5,790 nt of DNA. Origin: CBFGWV01 sp965652545. Its GTDB lineage: Bacteria > Pseudomonadota > Gammaproteobacteria > Competibacterales > Competibacteraceae. The notes below the pieces were generated by a model. It worked only from the letters and a program-made list of their open reading frames with translations. It was not told where the DNA came from and searched no databases. The position numbers and the translations under genes were made by a program. Location of the stretch: assembly GCA_965652545.1 (NCBI GenBank), contig CBFGWV010000302.1:1-5790 (forward strand), in the 5' to 3' direction. Numbering within the stretch: the first letter of the stretch is position 1; every line of letters begins with the position of its first letter. This document shows positions 1 through 5,763 of the stretch, one piece after another.

Positions 1-1064
1 AGGCCGCCGCGCAGAGCGACCTCATCATCATCGAAGGGGTGATGGGCTTGTTCGACGGCACCCCCAGCGCCGCCGATCTTGCGCAACGCTTCGGCGTGCC
101 CGTGGGGCTGGTGATCGACGCCGGCGCCATGGCGCAGACCTTCGCCGCTATCGCGTGGGGGCTGGCCCGCTTCCGGCCAGAGCTGCGCATCGCCGGCATC
201 ATCGCCAACCGCGTCGCCGGCGACTACCACGCCGGGCTGGCCAAGGCGTTGCTGCCCGAGGCGCTGCCCTGGTGGGGCGCGCTACAACGGGACGAGGCCA
301 TCGAACTGCCCTCGCGACACCTGGGGCTGGTACAGGCCGGTGAACTCGCCGACCTGGACGCCCGCCTCGATGCCGCCGCCGCGCGCATCGCGGCCGCCGG
401 CCTGACCGCCCTGCCACCTGCCGTAGCCTTCACCGCGCCGGCGGCTGAGCCGCTCGCCCCACTGCTCGACAGCACCCGCATCGCCGTGGCCACCGATGCC
501 GCCTTTGCCTTCGTCTATGCGGCCAACCTCACCACGCTGACCGGCATGGGCGCGGAGATCGTTGCATTCTCACCGCTGGCCGGCGACCGCCTGCCGCCTT
601 GCGATGCCGTCTACTTGCCCGGCGGCTACCCCGAATTGCACCTGGACGCGCTGGCCGGCAACAGCGGCCTGATCGACGACCTGCGTGCTCATCACCGGGC
701 CGGGCGACCGATCTATGCCGAGTGCGGGGGCATGCTGTACCTGTGCGAAACCCTCACCGACCACGCCGGCCGCCGACGCGAACTTGTCGGCCTGCTGCCG
801 GCCCAGGCGCAGATGACGACCGGCCTGCGCGGACTGGGGATGCAGGCCATGCACCTGGACGCGGGCGAGCTGCGCGGCCACAGCTTCCACCACAGCCGCC
901 TGGACACCGACCTGCCCCCGGCCACCCTCACCCAGCGACCGGAAAGCGACCGCCCGGGCGAGGCCATCTACCGCCTGGGCCGGCTGACGGCGAGTTACTT
1001 CCATGGCTACTTCCCCAGCGCGCCGAGCGCGGTGGCGGCGCTGTTCGGCGGCCAGAGCCGGTAG
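1..1064 (+). CDS. cobB: Cobyrinate a,c-diamide synthase (CobB/CbiA), 3' part
   Basis: Glutamine-dependent, ATP-using enzyme that amidates the a and c side chains of (hydrogeno)cobyrinic acid in the cytoplasmic cobalamin pathway. The frame is open from base 3, so the gene starts left of the window. About 353 residues are visible, against roughly 430-460 in the family. The first visible residues carry the family signature IIIEGVMGLFDG, so only the P-loop portion of the N-terminal synthetase domain is missing. The C-terminal class I amidotransferase domain follows: LPGGYPEL (about 615-638), then the nucleophile in AECGGMLYL with Cys encoded at 723-725, and a late SYFHGYF segment with the likely catalytic His at 1002-1004. 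The apparent GTG and ATG at 39 and 42 lie inside the signature and are not the start. The aerobic (cobB) and anaerobic (cbiA) names cannot be separated from this fragment. The gene ends 36 nt before an inverted repeat pair. Confidence 0.95.
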   Translation, partial: AAAQSDLIIIEGVMGLFDGTPSAADLAQRFGVPVGLVIDAGAMAQTFAAIAWGLARFRPELRIAGIIANRVAGDYHAGLAKALLPEALPWWGALQRDEAIELPSRHLGLVQAGELADLDARLDAAAARIAAAGLTALPPAVAFTAPAAEPLAPLLDSTRIAVATDAAFAFVYAANLTTLTGMGAEIVAFSPLAGDRLPPCDAVYLPGGYPELHLDALAGNSGLIDDLRAHHRAGRPIYAECGGMLYLCETLTDHAGRRRELVGLLPAQAQMTTGLRGLGMQAMHLDAGELRGHSFHHSRLDTDLPPATLTQRPESDRPGEAIYRLGRLTASYFHGYFPSAPSAVAALFGGQSR

Positions 1065-1100
1065 CCCGGATATTCGACGCCCACAACGTCCGTTTCGCCA

Positions 1101-1147
1101 CCCCCTGGGATCGCCGAGTTGTACTCGGCAGCCGAGCAACGCTCGGC
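1101..1147 (+). repeat. Double-hairpin intergenic repeat, left copy
   Basis: The unit starts with a C5 run and TGGGATC, followed by two short perfect hairpins. The first is GCCGAGT-TGT-ACTCGGC (1113-1129). One base later comes GCCGAGC-AAC-GCTCGGC (1131-1147). Each has a 7-bp stem and a 3-nt loop. The first 34 nt (1101-1134) are repeated exactly, in inverted orientation, at 1224-1257. Small size, palindromes, inverted pairing and an intergenic position are typical of REP-like elements. The family name is unknown to me. Confidence 0.85.
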
Positions 1148-1210
1148 CAAAAGCTTTCCAAGGGTGCTGCCACAAGCGAATGCCTCAGGGTTTTCAGAGC
1201 CTTCCAGACG

Positions 1211-1257
1211 GCCGGCCAACGGCCGGCTGCCGAGTACAACTCGGCGATCCCAGGGGG
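1211..1257 (-). repeat. Double-hairpin intergenic repeat, right (inverted) copy
   Basis: Inverted partner of the copy at 1101-1147, separated from it by 63 nt. On the plus strand it reads hairpin GCCGGCC-AAC-GGCCGGC (1211-1227), then GCCGAGT-ACA-ACTCGGC (1229-1245), then GATCCCAGGGGG. The GAGT hairpin and the tail match the left copy perfectly. The other hairpin differs at two base pairs, with both sides changed so that pairing is kept. The pair lies between the convergent cobB and VOC genes, so the folded RNA could end or protect both transcripts. That role is inference, because no U-tract follows. Confidence 0.85.
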
Positions 1258-1294
1258 CGAGGACTGCGCAATCGCGTTTAAGAAGCCTTCAGTT

Positions 1295-1663
1295 TCAAGT
1301 CTCCAGAGTGGCCGTGAAAACCAGCCGATTGCCGAACGGGTCGGTCACCGTCATGTCAAGCGACCCCCAAGGCGTCGTCTCCAGGCCAGGGCGGGCGTAC
1401 CTGAAACGCTTCGCGAGCAGCGATGCATGAAACGCCTCCAATCCGTCCACCTCGATCCGCAATGCCGCGCCTGGGCAACAATCGCCATGGTGCTCCGACA
1501 AGTGCAGGACGCACCCATCCAGCGACACCTGAATATACAGCGGCAAGTCGGGTTCGAAGCGGTGCGCCCAATCCTCCTTGAAGCCCAGGAAGTCGATGTA
1601 GAACGCCCTCGCCTTGGCTTCGTCGAAGATGCGCAGAATGGGGATGGGTGGTTTCAGGTGCAT
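1295..1663 (-). CDS. Glyoxalase/bleomycin-resistance-like (VOC superfamily) protein
   Basis: A 122-residue single-module vicinal-oxygen-chelate protein, probably a cytoplasmic dimer. The sequence matches the bleomycin-resistance-like branch: KPPIPILRIFDEAKARAFY at the N-terminus (residues 4-22), FLGF (25-28), LHLSEHHGDCCPGA (53-66) and the C-terminal signature DPFGNRL (108-114). The frame stays open upstream to 1711, but the ATG at 1663 is preferred: AGGAA lies 5 nt upstream, and this start restores the normal family N-terminus. It is the second gene of an operon, beginning 19 nt after the SDR stop. The RBS fills that gap, so no separate promoter is likely. Members may bind or sequester drugs or act on small organic substrates. 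No ligand can be named, and actual bleomycin resistance should not be assumed. Confidence 0.9.
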   Translation of the reverse strand: MHLKPPIPILRIFDEAKARAFYIDFLGFKEDWAHRFEPDLPLYIQVSLDGCVLHLSEHHGDCCPGAALRIEVDGLEAFHASLLAKRFRYARPGLETTPWGSLDMTVTDPFGNRLVFTATLET

Positions 1664-1682
1664 AAGGATTCCTATCTGCCGA

Positions 1683-2471
1683 CTACACCACCACCGGATT
1701 GAGCCCGCCATCCATGGTCAAGACCACGCCGGTGACGTAGCTGGCGCGCTCGGACGCCAGGAACAAGGCCACGTCGGCGATCTCCTCCGGACGGGCGTAG
1801 CGGCGCAGGGGGATGCGCGCCTCGCCGGCTTTCTGCAGCTCCTCCTGTGGGCGGCCGGTCATTTTGGCCTCGGCCTCCAGGGCACCCTGGACACGCCCGG
1901 TGAGGGTGGCGCCGGGGTTGATGGCGTTGATGCGAATGCCGTGCGGCCCCCAGGCGTTCGCCAGACCGACCGAGGCGAGCATCAGCGAGGCATTGGCAGC
2001 GCCGCCGGGCAGGTGAATGGGGTTGGCGACTTTGCCGCCGGCACCGATGATGTTGACGATTGCCCCCCGCTGCCGTGCCCGCATGCCGGCGAGCACAGCG
2101 TCCATCGCGTGGATGTAGGTGAAGTATTTGGCGTCCATCGCCGCGTGCCAGGCCGCCGGGGTGAGTTCGCCCGGTGGCGTGCGTTTGGCCGCACCGGCGG
2201 AGTTGATCAACACATCGATCGGACCCAAAGATGCTTCGACCGCATTGACCATGTCGACGGCGCTATCGGGGTTGCTCAGGTCGGCGGCAACGGTCATCAC
2301 CGCGCCACCGCCGGCGGACAGCGCGGCCGCCGCCTGCCCGAGATTGTCCGTGCTGCGCGAGGCAATCGCCACGGCGGCGCCTTCGGCCAGAAAGGCGTGC
2401 GCACAAGCCAGGCCGATACCCTTGCTGCCTCCGGTGATGAGCACGACCTTGCCGCCGAGATTCAGATCCAC
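1683..2471 (-). CDS. Atypical short-chain dehydrogenase/reductase (SDR) family protein
   Basis: A 262-residue Rossmann-fold protein of classical SDR length. The cofactor-binding half is intact: VVLITGGSKGIG (residues 9-20), SRS at 38-40, AADL at 62-65 and NSAG at 90-93. The C-terminal half has the usual NPG (185-187) and the ending SYVTGVVLTMDGG. The active site is not normal. Aligned to FabG, the Asn-Ser-Tyr-Lys tetrad is replaced by Lys115, Gly143, Gly156 and Asn160, in the segments AMDAKYF, VNIIGAGGK and LPGGAAN. It may therefore bind NAD(P) without doing ordinary carbonyl reduction, or use other residues. The start is GTG at 2471-2469, with GAGGA about 7 nt upstream. An ATG beginning 2 nt upstream is out of frame and soon stops, and the in-frame stop at 2499-2501 limits any extension. 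It is the first gene of the SDR-VOC operon and is divergent from the antiporter gene. The substrate is unknown. Confidence 0.9.
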   Translation of the reverse strand: MDLNLGGKVVLITGGSKGIGLACAHAFLAEGAAVAIASRSTDNLGQAAAALSAGGGAVMTVAADLSNPDSAVDMVNAVEASLGPIDVLINSAGAAKRTPPGELTPAAWHAAMDAKYFTYIHAMDAVLAGMRARQRGAIVNIIGAGGKVANPIHLPGGAANASLMLASVGLANAWGPHGIRINAINPGATLTGRVQGALEAEAKMTGRPQEELQKAGEARIPLRRYARPEEIADVALFLASERASYVTGVVLTMDGGLNPVVV

Positions 2472-2580
2472 ATCGTTGTCCTCGTATCGATGAAACCGTC
2501 ATGGTAATGGATACGGTGCCGTCCGCCGGCGAACTTCGCAGCGGCTACGGTTACTCAAACGGCGACGACCTGGAGAACGA
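2472..2580. promoter_or_regulatory. Divergent intergenic region, presumed promoters of SDR and antiporter genes
   Basis: This 109-bp gap separates two genes transcribed away from each other, so both promoters should lie here. It holds the RBS of each gene: GAGGA for the minus-strand SDR gene and GGAG, 6 nt before the ATG, for the antiporter. I see no convincing -35/-10 pair on either strand and no clear operator. Short palindromes such as CGCCGGCG are present but unremarkable at this GC content. The promoter role is inferred from gene layout only. Confidence 0.4.
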
Positions 2581-3624
2581 ATGCCCCTCTCGAGCCCCGA
2601 CGATTGGACGCTGTTGCAAAGCGTGGCCGTGTTCGCAGGCTGCGCGGTCGTCATCGCCATTCTGGGCACCTGGATCACCCGCGTAGTGGACCAGCTCGCC
2701 GACCAGACCGGCCTCGGCGAGGCCGTCGCCGGTGCGGTGCTGCTGGGGGCATCCACCTCACTCTCGGGTTCGGTGCTGTCGGTCACCGCGGCCTGGAACG
2801 GCCACCCCGAGTTGGCCGTCAGCAATGCTTTGGGCGGTATTGCGGTGCAGACGCTGTTCCTGGCCGTGGCGGACTTCTGGTACCGCCGGGCCAACCTGGA
2901 GCACGCGGCCGCTTCGGTCCCGAACATGCTGCAGAACGCCTTGCTGATCACGCTACTGGCGTTGATTCTCCTGGCGCCGCGCCTGCCGGACATCACCCTC
3001 TGGGGCATCCACCCGGTCACGCCGATGCTTTTCGGCCTGTACCTGTACGGGTTGCGGCTGGTCCACGGCGCCACGCTCAACCCGATGTGGCGCCCCGCAC
3101 AGACGCGGGAGACACGCCAGGACACGCCGGACGACACCACGACCATGCCGTCGTTGCCGCGGTTGTGGCTGACATTCGGCGGATTGATGGCCGGTCTGGG
3201 GCTGGCGGGTTGGCTGCTGGAGCCGGCGGCCACCAACATCGCGGCGGACACCGGCCTGAGCCAGACCGCGGTGGGCGTACTGCTCACCGCGGTGAGCACG
3301 TCCATCCCCGAACTGGTGACCTCCATCGCCGCGGTGCGGCGCGGTGCGCTGACGCTGGCGGTGGGCGGCATCATCGGGGGCAACGCCTTCGATACGCTGT
3401 TCACGGCCGCCTCGGACATCGCCTACCGTGACGGCTCGATCTATCACGCCATGCCGGCGGCGTCGCTTCTGTGGCTGACGTTGACCTTACTCATGGCCGG
3501 CGTGCTGATGATGGGGCTGATACGCCGCGAGGAGCAGGGTATCGCCCATATCGGCTCCGAGAGCGTCGCCATCATCGTGTTGTATGTGCTGGGTGTGACA
3601 CTGATGTTTTCGGGGGGTGGTTAA
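2581..3624 (+). CDS. CaCA-family (Na+/Ca2+ exchanger-like) membrane antiporter
   Basis: A 347-residue inner-membrane protein with about ten predicted helices: five on each side of a polar loop at residues 165-193 (RETRQDTPDD). This is the two-fold inverted layout of Ca2+/cation antiporters. The second alpha repeat (about 229-279) is canonical, with STSIPELVTS carrying Glu244 and GGIIGGNAFD carrying Asp271; both positions coordinate cation in characterised exchangers such as NCX_Mj. The first alpha repeat (about 50-97) keeps GASTSL but reads SG where PE is expected (Gly63), and GGIAVQ where GSNIFN/D is usual (Gln90). It therefore lacks its acidic ligand. The ion and its stoichiometry may differ from Na+/Ca2+ exchange. 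The ATG at 2581 has GGAG 6 nt upstream. The gene is monocistronic and shares its stop region with the convergent oxygenase gene. Confidence 0.88.
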   Translation: MPLSSPDDWTLLQSVAVFAGCAVVIAILGTWITRVVDQLADQTGLGEAVAGAVLLGASTSLSGSVLSVTAAWNGHPELAVSNALGGIAVQTLFLAVADFWYRRANLEHAAASVPNMLQNALLITLLALILLAPRLPDITLWGIHPVTPMLFGLYLYGLRLVHGATLNPMWRPAQTRETRQDTPDDTTTMPSLPRLWLTFGGLMAGLGLAGWLLEPAATNIAADTGLSQTAVGVLLTAVSTSIPELVTSIAAVRRGALTLAVGGIIGGNAFDTLFTAASDIAYRDGSIYHAMPAASLLWLTLTLLMAGVLMMGLIRREEQGIAHIGSESVAIIVLYVLGVTLMFSGGG

Positions 3625-4649
3625 TCGTGCGACACCGTCCGGCGCAGCGCGGGGAACACCCGGGCGACCTTGGCGAGCACGTAGTCGCCGTACGTGCCCT
3701 CGAACGCGTGGACACTCGCCCGATCCCAGCGCTGGCCACGGTCGTCCACCCAATCCTTCACCTGCACCGTCTCGATGGGTTTGACTTCGCTATCGAAGCC
3801 CGGGTCGAAGAAGAACGGGAACGACAGCCGGTCGCGGGCGCCGCTGTTGAACACGCGGTGTGGGGTCGAACGGTACAAACCCCGCGTCATCCGATCGAGC
3901 ATGTCGCCGATGTTGCAGACGAATGTCCCATCCACCGGCGGGGCGTCTATCCACCCCCTGCGGCTGCGCACCTGAAGGCCGCCGATGCTGTCCTGCTTGA
4001 GCAGCGTGAGAACGCCGTAGTCCGTATGTTCGCCGACGCCCCAGTGATCGTCGGTCGCTTGCCGTGACGCGGTTCCCGGGTAGTTGAAGATACGAAAGAG
4101 AATCAGCGGGTCATGCGTGTAGCGCTCGTGGAAGTAATCGGCGTCCAACCCAAGGCTCAGGGCGATACCGCGCAGAACGGCTTGCGCAACGCGGGTGAGC
4201 TCCGCCATCCACGCCAGGACAGTCTCGCGCATGCCGGGGATTTCCGGAAACAGATTGCGCCCGTGCAAGGGCGTCTCGGCCAACACCCGCGGGTCATCGT
4301 CGGCAAGTTCCTCGCCGAAGTACAGCCCCTCCTTGTCGTCCGGAACACCGGATGTGAGCTCTCCGCCCAGTGGAAAATAGCCCCGCCAGGCTCGCCCGCC
4401 CAAGGCCATGCGGATACGCATCTTCGCGACATCGGGCTGCGCGAAGAATGCCCGGCTTTGCGCTTCCAGCCGCTGGGCAAGGGCCGGGTCGACCCCATGA
4501 CCGGTGATATAGAAAAAGCCATCCTCGCGACAGGCCTGGCCGATCTGGCTTGCCACGGCAGCCTGGTCGCCGCTCCCGGCCACCAGCGTGGCGATATCGA
4601 TGATGGGCAGGCGCTTGGGCGCCAACACGATTCCATGTTTCGAATGCAC
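3621..4649 (-). CDS. 2-oxoglutarate/Fe(II)-dependent oxygenase, isopenicillin N synthase-like
   Basis: A 342-residue soluble non-haem iron oxygenase of the plant-type/IPNS superfamily, at the usual family length. The N-terminal DIOX_N-type region (about 14-130) begins LPIIDIATLVAG and includes GFFYITGHGV. The C-terminal jelly-roll domain (about 180-285) contains FRIFNYP and the iron ligands His208 and Asp210 (GEHTDYGVLTLL) and His264 (STPHRVFN). RLS at 274-276 is the RxS pair that binds 2-oxoglutarate carboxylate. All catalytic residues are present, so it should be active. Relatives include hydroxylases, desaturases and proteins annotated as ethylene-forming enzymes, so the substrate cannot be named. 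The start is GTG at 4649, with GGAGG 9 nt upstream. It lies 93 nt downstream of the YCII gene on the same strand, so it may be co-transcribed or have its own promoter. Its TAA overlaps the antiporter's TAA in one TTAA. Confidence 0.92.
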   Translation of the reverse strand: MHSKHGIVLAPKRLPIIDIATLVAGSGDQAAVASQIGQACREDGFFYITGHGVDPALAQRLEAQSRAFFAQPDVAKMRIRMALGGRAWRGYFPLGGELTSGVPDDKEGLYFGEELADDDPRVLAETPLHGRNLFPEIPGMRETVLAWMAELTRVAQAVLRGIALSLGLDADYFHERYTHDPLILFRIFNYPGTASRQATDDHWGVGEHTDYGVLTLLKQDSIGGLQVRSRRGWIDAPPVDGTFVCNIGDMLDRMTRGLYRSTPHRVFNSGARDRLSFPFFFDPGFDSEVKPIETVQVKDWVDDRGQRWDRASVHAFEGTYGDYVLAKVARVFPALRRTVSHD

Positions 4650-4674
4650 GACGAAAAACCTCCCCGGCGGCTGC

Positions 4675-4693
4675 CGGACCCGTTGCGGGTCCG
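4675..4693 (-). other. Hairpin between the YCII and oxygenase genes
   Basis: A perfect 7-bp GC-rich stem, CGGACCC/GGGTCCG, with a 5-nt loop (4682-4686). It lies 49 nt past the YCII stop and just upstream of the oxygenase RBS on the minus strand. A T5 run does follow on that strand, but 17 nt beyond the stem and after the RBS, so this is not a standard intrinsic terminator. It might partly separate the two transcripts or shield the leader. The stem is seen directly; the role is unknown. Confidence 0.35.
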
Positions 4694-4742
4694 TCCAGGC
4701 TACCGGATCGGCGCGCGGATAGCCAAAAAGGCCGCCCCGCCG

Positions 4743-5129
4743 CTACATCGGCGTTTCGTTCGTAACCTCGAAAGCGCTGGCGACCCGGGGTTCCATCGGC
4801 CTGACCTCGTAGCTCAAGCCACAGGCCATGCAAGGGTTTTGCGCCGCCAGGTCCGCCGCCTCGTCGAGGCTGCCGGCCAGGAAAATCCAGTAACCACCGA
4901 TGACTTCTTTCGTCTCGGCGAAGGGTCCATCCGTCACCCCTTGTTGCGAAACGAGCCTTCCCTCCGTGGCGAGCCGCTGTCCTAGCTTGGCCTTCCCGTC
5001 GTTCACGAGTTGGTGGATCCAATCGTAAAACCGGTCGATGGCCTCTTGGATCTCCTCCGGCGTCTTATCCTTGCTCCACTTTCCACGGGAGAGGATCAAA
5101 TACTCATTCAACGAATCGTTACCGCTCAT
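4743..5129 (-). CDS. YCII-related / DGPF-domain protein
   Basis: A 128-residue small cytoplasmic protein of the YCII-related (DGPF) family, which has a dimeric ferredoxin-like alpha-beta fold. The defining motif DGPFAETKE lies at residues 67-75, followed by GGYWIF (78-83). The strand near the N-terminus reads EYLILSRG (9-16), and the last strand reads SYEVRPM (106-112). A Cys-x-x-Cys (Cys100, Cys103) precedes that strand. The biochemical role of the family is poorly defined; some members are encoded beside ECF sigma factors, but none is seen here. The ATG at 5129 overlaps the TGA of the upstream DUF2277 gene as ATGA, and an AGG about 6 nt before it lies inside that gene, so translational coupling is likely. 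Confidence 0.9.
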   Translation of the reverse strand: MSGNDSLNEYLILSRGKWSKDKTPEEIQEAIDRFYDWIHQLVNDGKAKLGQRLATEGRLVSQQGVTDGPFAETKEVIGGYWIFLAGSLDEAADLAAQNPCMACGLSYEVRPMEPRVASAFEVTNETPM

Positions 5130-5407
5130 GGCCCACCTTCATTTGCGAACCTCGCCACTGACCGGGCTCTGGCCTTCAACGCCTCGACCTCCCGGCTTTT
5201 CGGCTCAGCGGTCGTCACCAGGGACTGGATAAGCGTCTGCGCCGAGGCCGTGATGTCCTCGACCGCACGCTCGAACGCCTGCGCATTGGCCTTGGACGGT
5301 GCGCTGAAGCCGCTCAGCTTGCGAACGAACTGAAGCGCTGCATCGCGGATCTCCGCCTCGGTCGCCGGCGGCTCGAAATTGAACAACGTCTTGATATTCC
5401 TGCACAT
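5126..5407 (-). CDS. DUF2277 family protein
   Basis: A 93-residue protein matching the uncharacterised DUF2277 family from end to end. It has the near-invariant start MCRNIKTLFNFEPPAT (residues 1-16), then QFVRKLSGF (26-34), PSKAN (37-41), AFERAVE (44-50) and a charged helical C-terminus rich in Arg and Ala. It is predicted to be mostly helical and soluble, with no signal peptide or membrane segment. Cys2 and Arg3 are conserved in the family as I recall it. Its function is unknown and none is proposed. The ATG at 5407 has a purine-rich GGGGTGG about 7 nt upstream. It is the first gene of the minus-strand group and overlaps the YCII start by 4 nt. No strong promoter could be picked out upstream; a TTGTATCC stretch around 5450 is a weak candidate. 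Confidence 0.9.
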   Translation of the reverse strand: MCRNIKTLFNFEPPATEAEIRDAALQFVRKLSGFSAPSKANAQAFERAVEDITASAQTLIQSLVTTAEPKSREVEALKARARSVARFANEGGP

Positions 5408-5493
5408 CGCAGGCCCACCCCGATGCGTCGTGAACTAAAGGCCGAAGGATACAACGATTCGCCCCCGGCAAGCGCCCTCGTGCGCAGCCACAC

Positions 5494-5511
5494 GGGCCTT
5501 GCCCAAGGCCC
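5494..5511. other. Short hairpin upstream of the DUF2277 gene
   Basis: A perfect 7-bp stem, GGGCCTT/AAGGCCC, around a GCCC loop (5501-5504). It has no T-run on either side. It could be the terminator-like end of a plus-strand transcript or chance pairing in GC-rich DNA. Only the palindrome itself is observed. Confidence 0.3.
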
Positions 5512-5560
5512 ACCAAGACCGTACCGGTAAACTGGGCCACGCCCTTTGCGACTGGCACCC

Positions 5561-5585
5561 GTAGGAGCGCTCCCCTGAGCGCGAT
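5561..5585 (+). repeat. REP unit, left
   Basis: The head GTAG (5561-5564) and GA are followed by the hairpin GCGCTC-CCCT-GAGCGC (5567-5582) and then GAT. A GTAG tetranucleotide just 5' of an imperfectly conserved palindrome is the hallmark of RAYT-associated REPs. This unit points right. Confidence 0.85.
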
Positions 5586-5652
5586 CGGCCGGGTATCCGC
5601 ACCCCCGGTGGGTGTGGTGCCAAACCGCCGGCGTCTGGTGCCTCGGGAGGCA

Positions 5653-5677
5653 ATCGCCCTGAGGGCAGGGCTCCTAC
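5653..5677 (-). repeat. REP unit, right (inverted)
   Basis: Read on the minus strand, the unit is GTAG, GA, hairpin GCCCTG-CCCT-CAGGGC (5671-5656) and GAT. Head, loop and tail are identical to the left unit, while the stem differs at two pairs, each changed on both sides. This shows that structure rather than stem sequence is conserved. Confidence 0.85.
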
Positions 5678-5763
5678 GGGTGCCAGTTGCAGGGGGCGGC
5701 GGTGAACGATAGGCGATGGGCGGACATCGCTCGCGGGTACGACAATGCCGGGACGCTGCCACC

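Larger units (their letters stand above)
5548..5690. repeat. REP pair (BIME-like), whole element
   Basis: Two inverted arms of 38 nt each (5548-5585 and 5653-5690) flank a 67-nt spacer. The outer 18 nt, ACTGGCACCCGTAGGAGC (5551-5568), recur exactly as the reverse complement at 5670-5687. Each arm ends in a REP-type hairpin headed by GTAG. Facing REPs of this kind form BIMEs in Pseudomonas and related bacteria and are spread by RAYT (TnpA-REP) transposases acting in trans. No such gene lies in the window. Confidence 0.85.

Noticed and set aside
570..1175. Minus-strand open frame of 201 codons
   Set aside because: It is antisense to cobB and enters the repeat; no recognisable domain.
1101..1257. 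Inverted repeat read as the ends of an insertion sequence or MITE
   Set aside because: There is no target-site duplication, the 63 nt between the 47-nt units code for nothing, and each arm is itself a double hairpin, which fits a REP-like pair better.
599..1702. Long plus-strand open frame of 367 codons overlapping the cobB end
   Set aside because: It is out of frame with the clearly conserved cobB, is rich in Arg and Pro as expected of a GC-rich shadow frame, and runs through the inverted repeats and the antisense of the VOC gene.
1614..2507. Plus-strand open frame of 297 codons
   Set aside because: It is antisense to the SDR gene, which has clear family motifs and an RBS; the translation is low-complexity His/Gly/Arg.
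2499..3419. Minus-strand open frame of 306 codons
   Set aside because: It is antisense to the antiporter; Ser/Pro/Arg-rich translation with no domain.
4653..4693. Intrinsic terminator for the YCII gene
   Set aside because: The T-run is 17 nt past the stem and after the oxygenase RBS, so the classic layout is missing; kept only as a hairpin.
4113..4985. Plus-strand open frame of 290 codons
   Set aside because: It is antisense to both the oxygenase and the YCII gene, whose catalytic and family motifs are intact.
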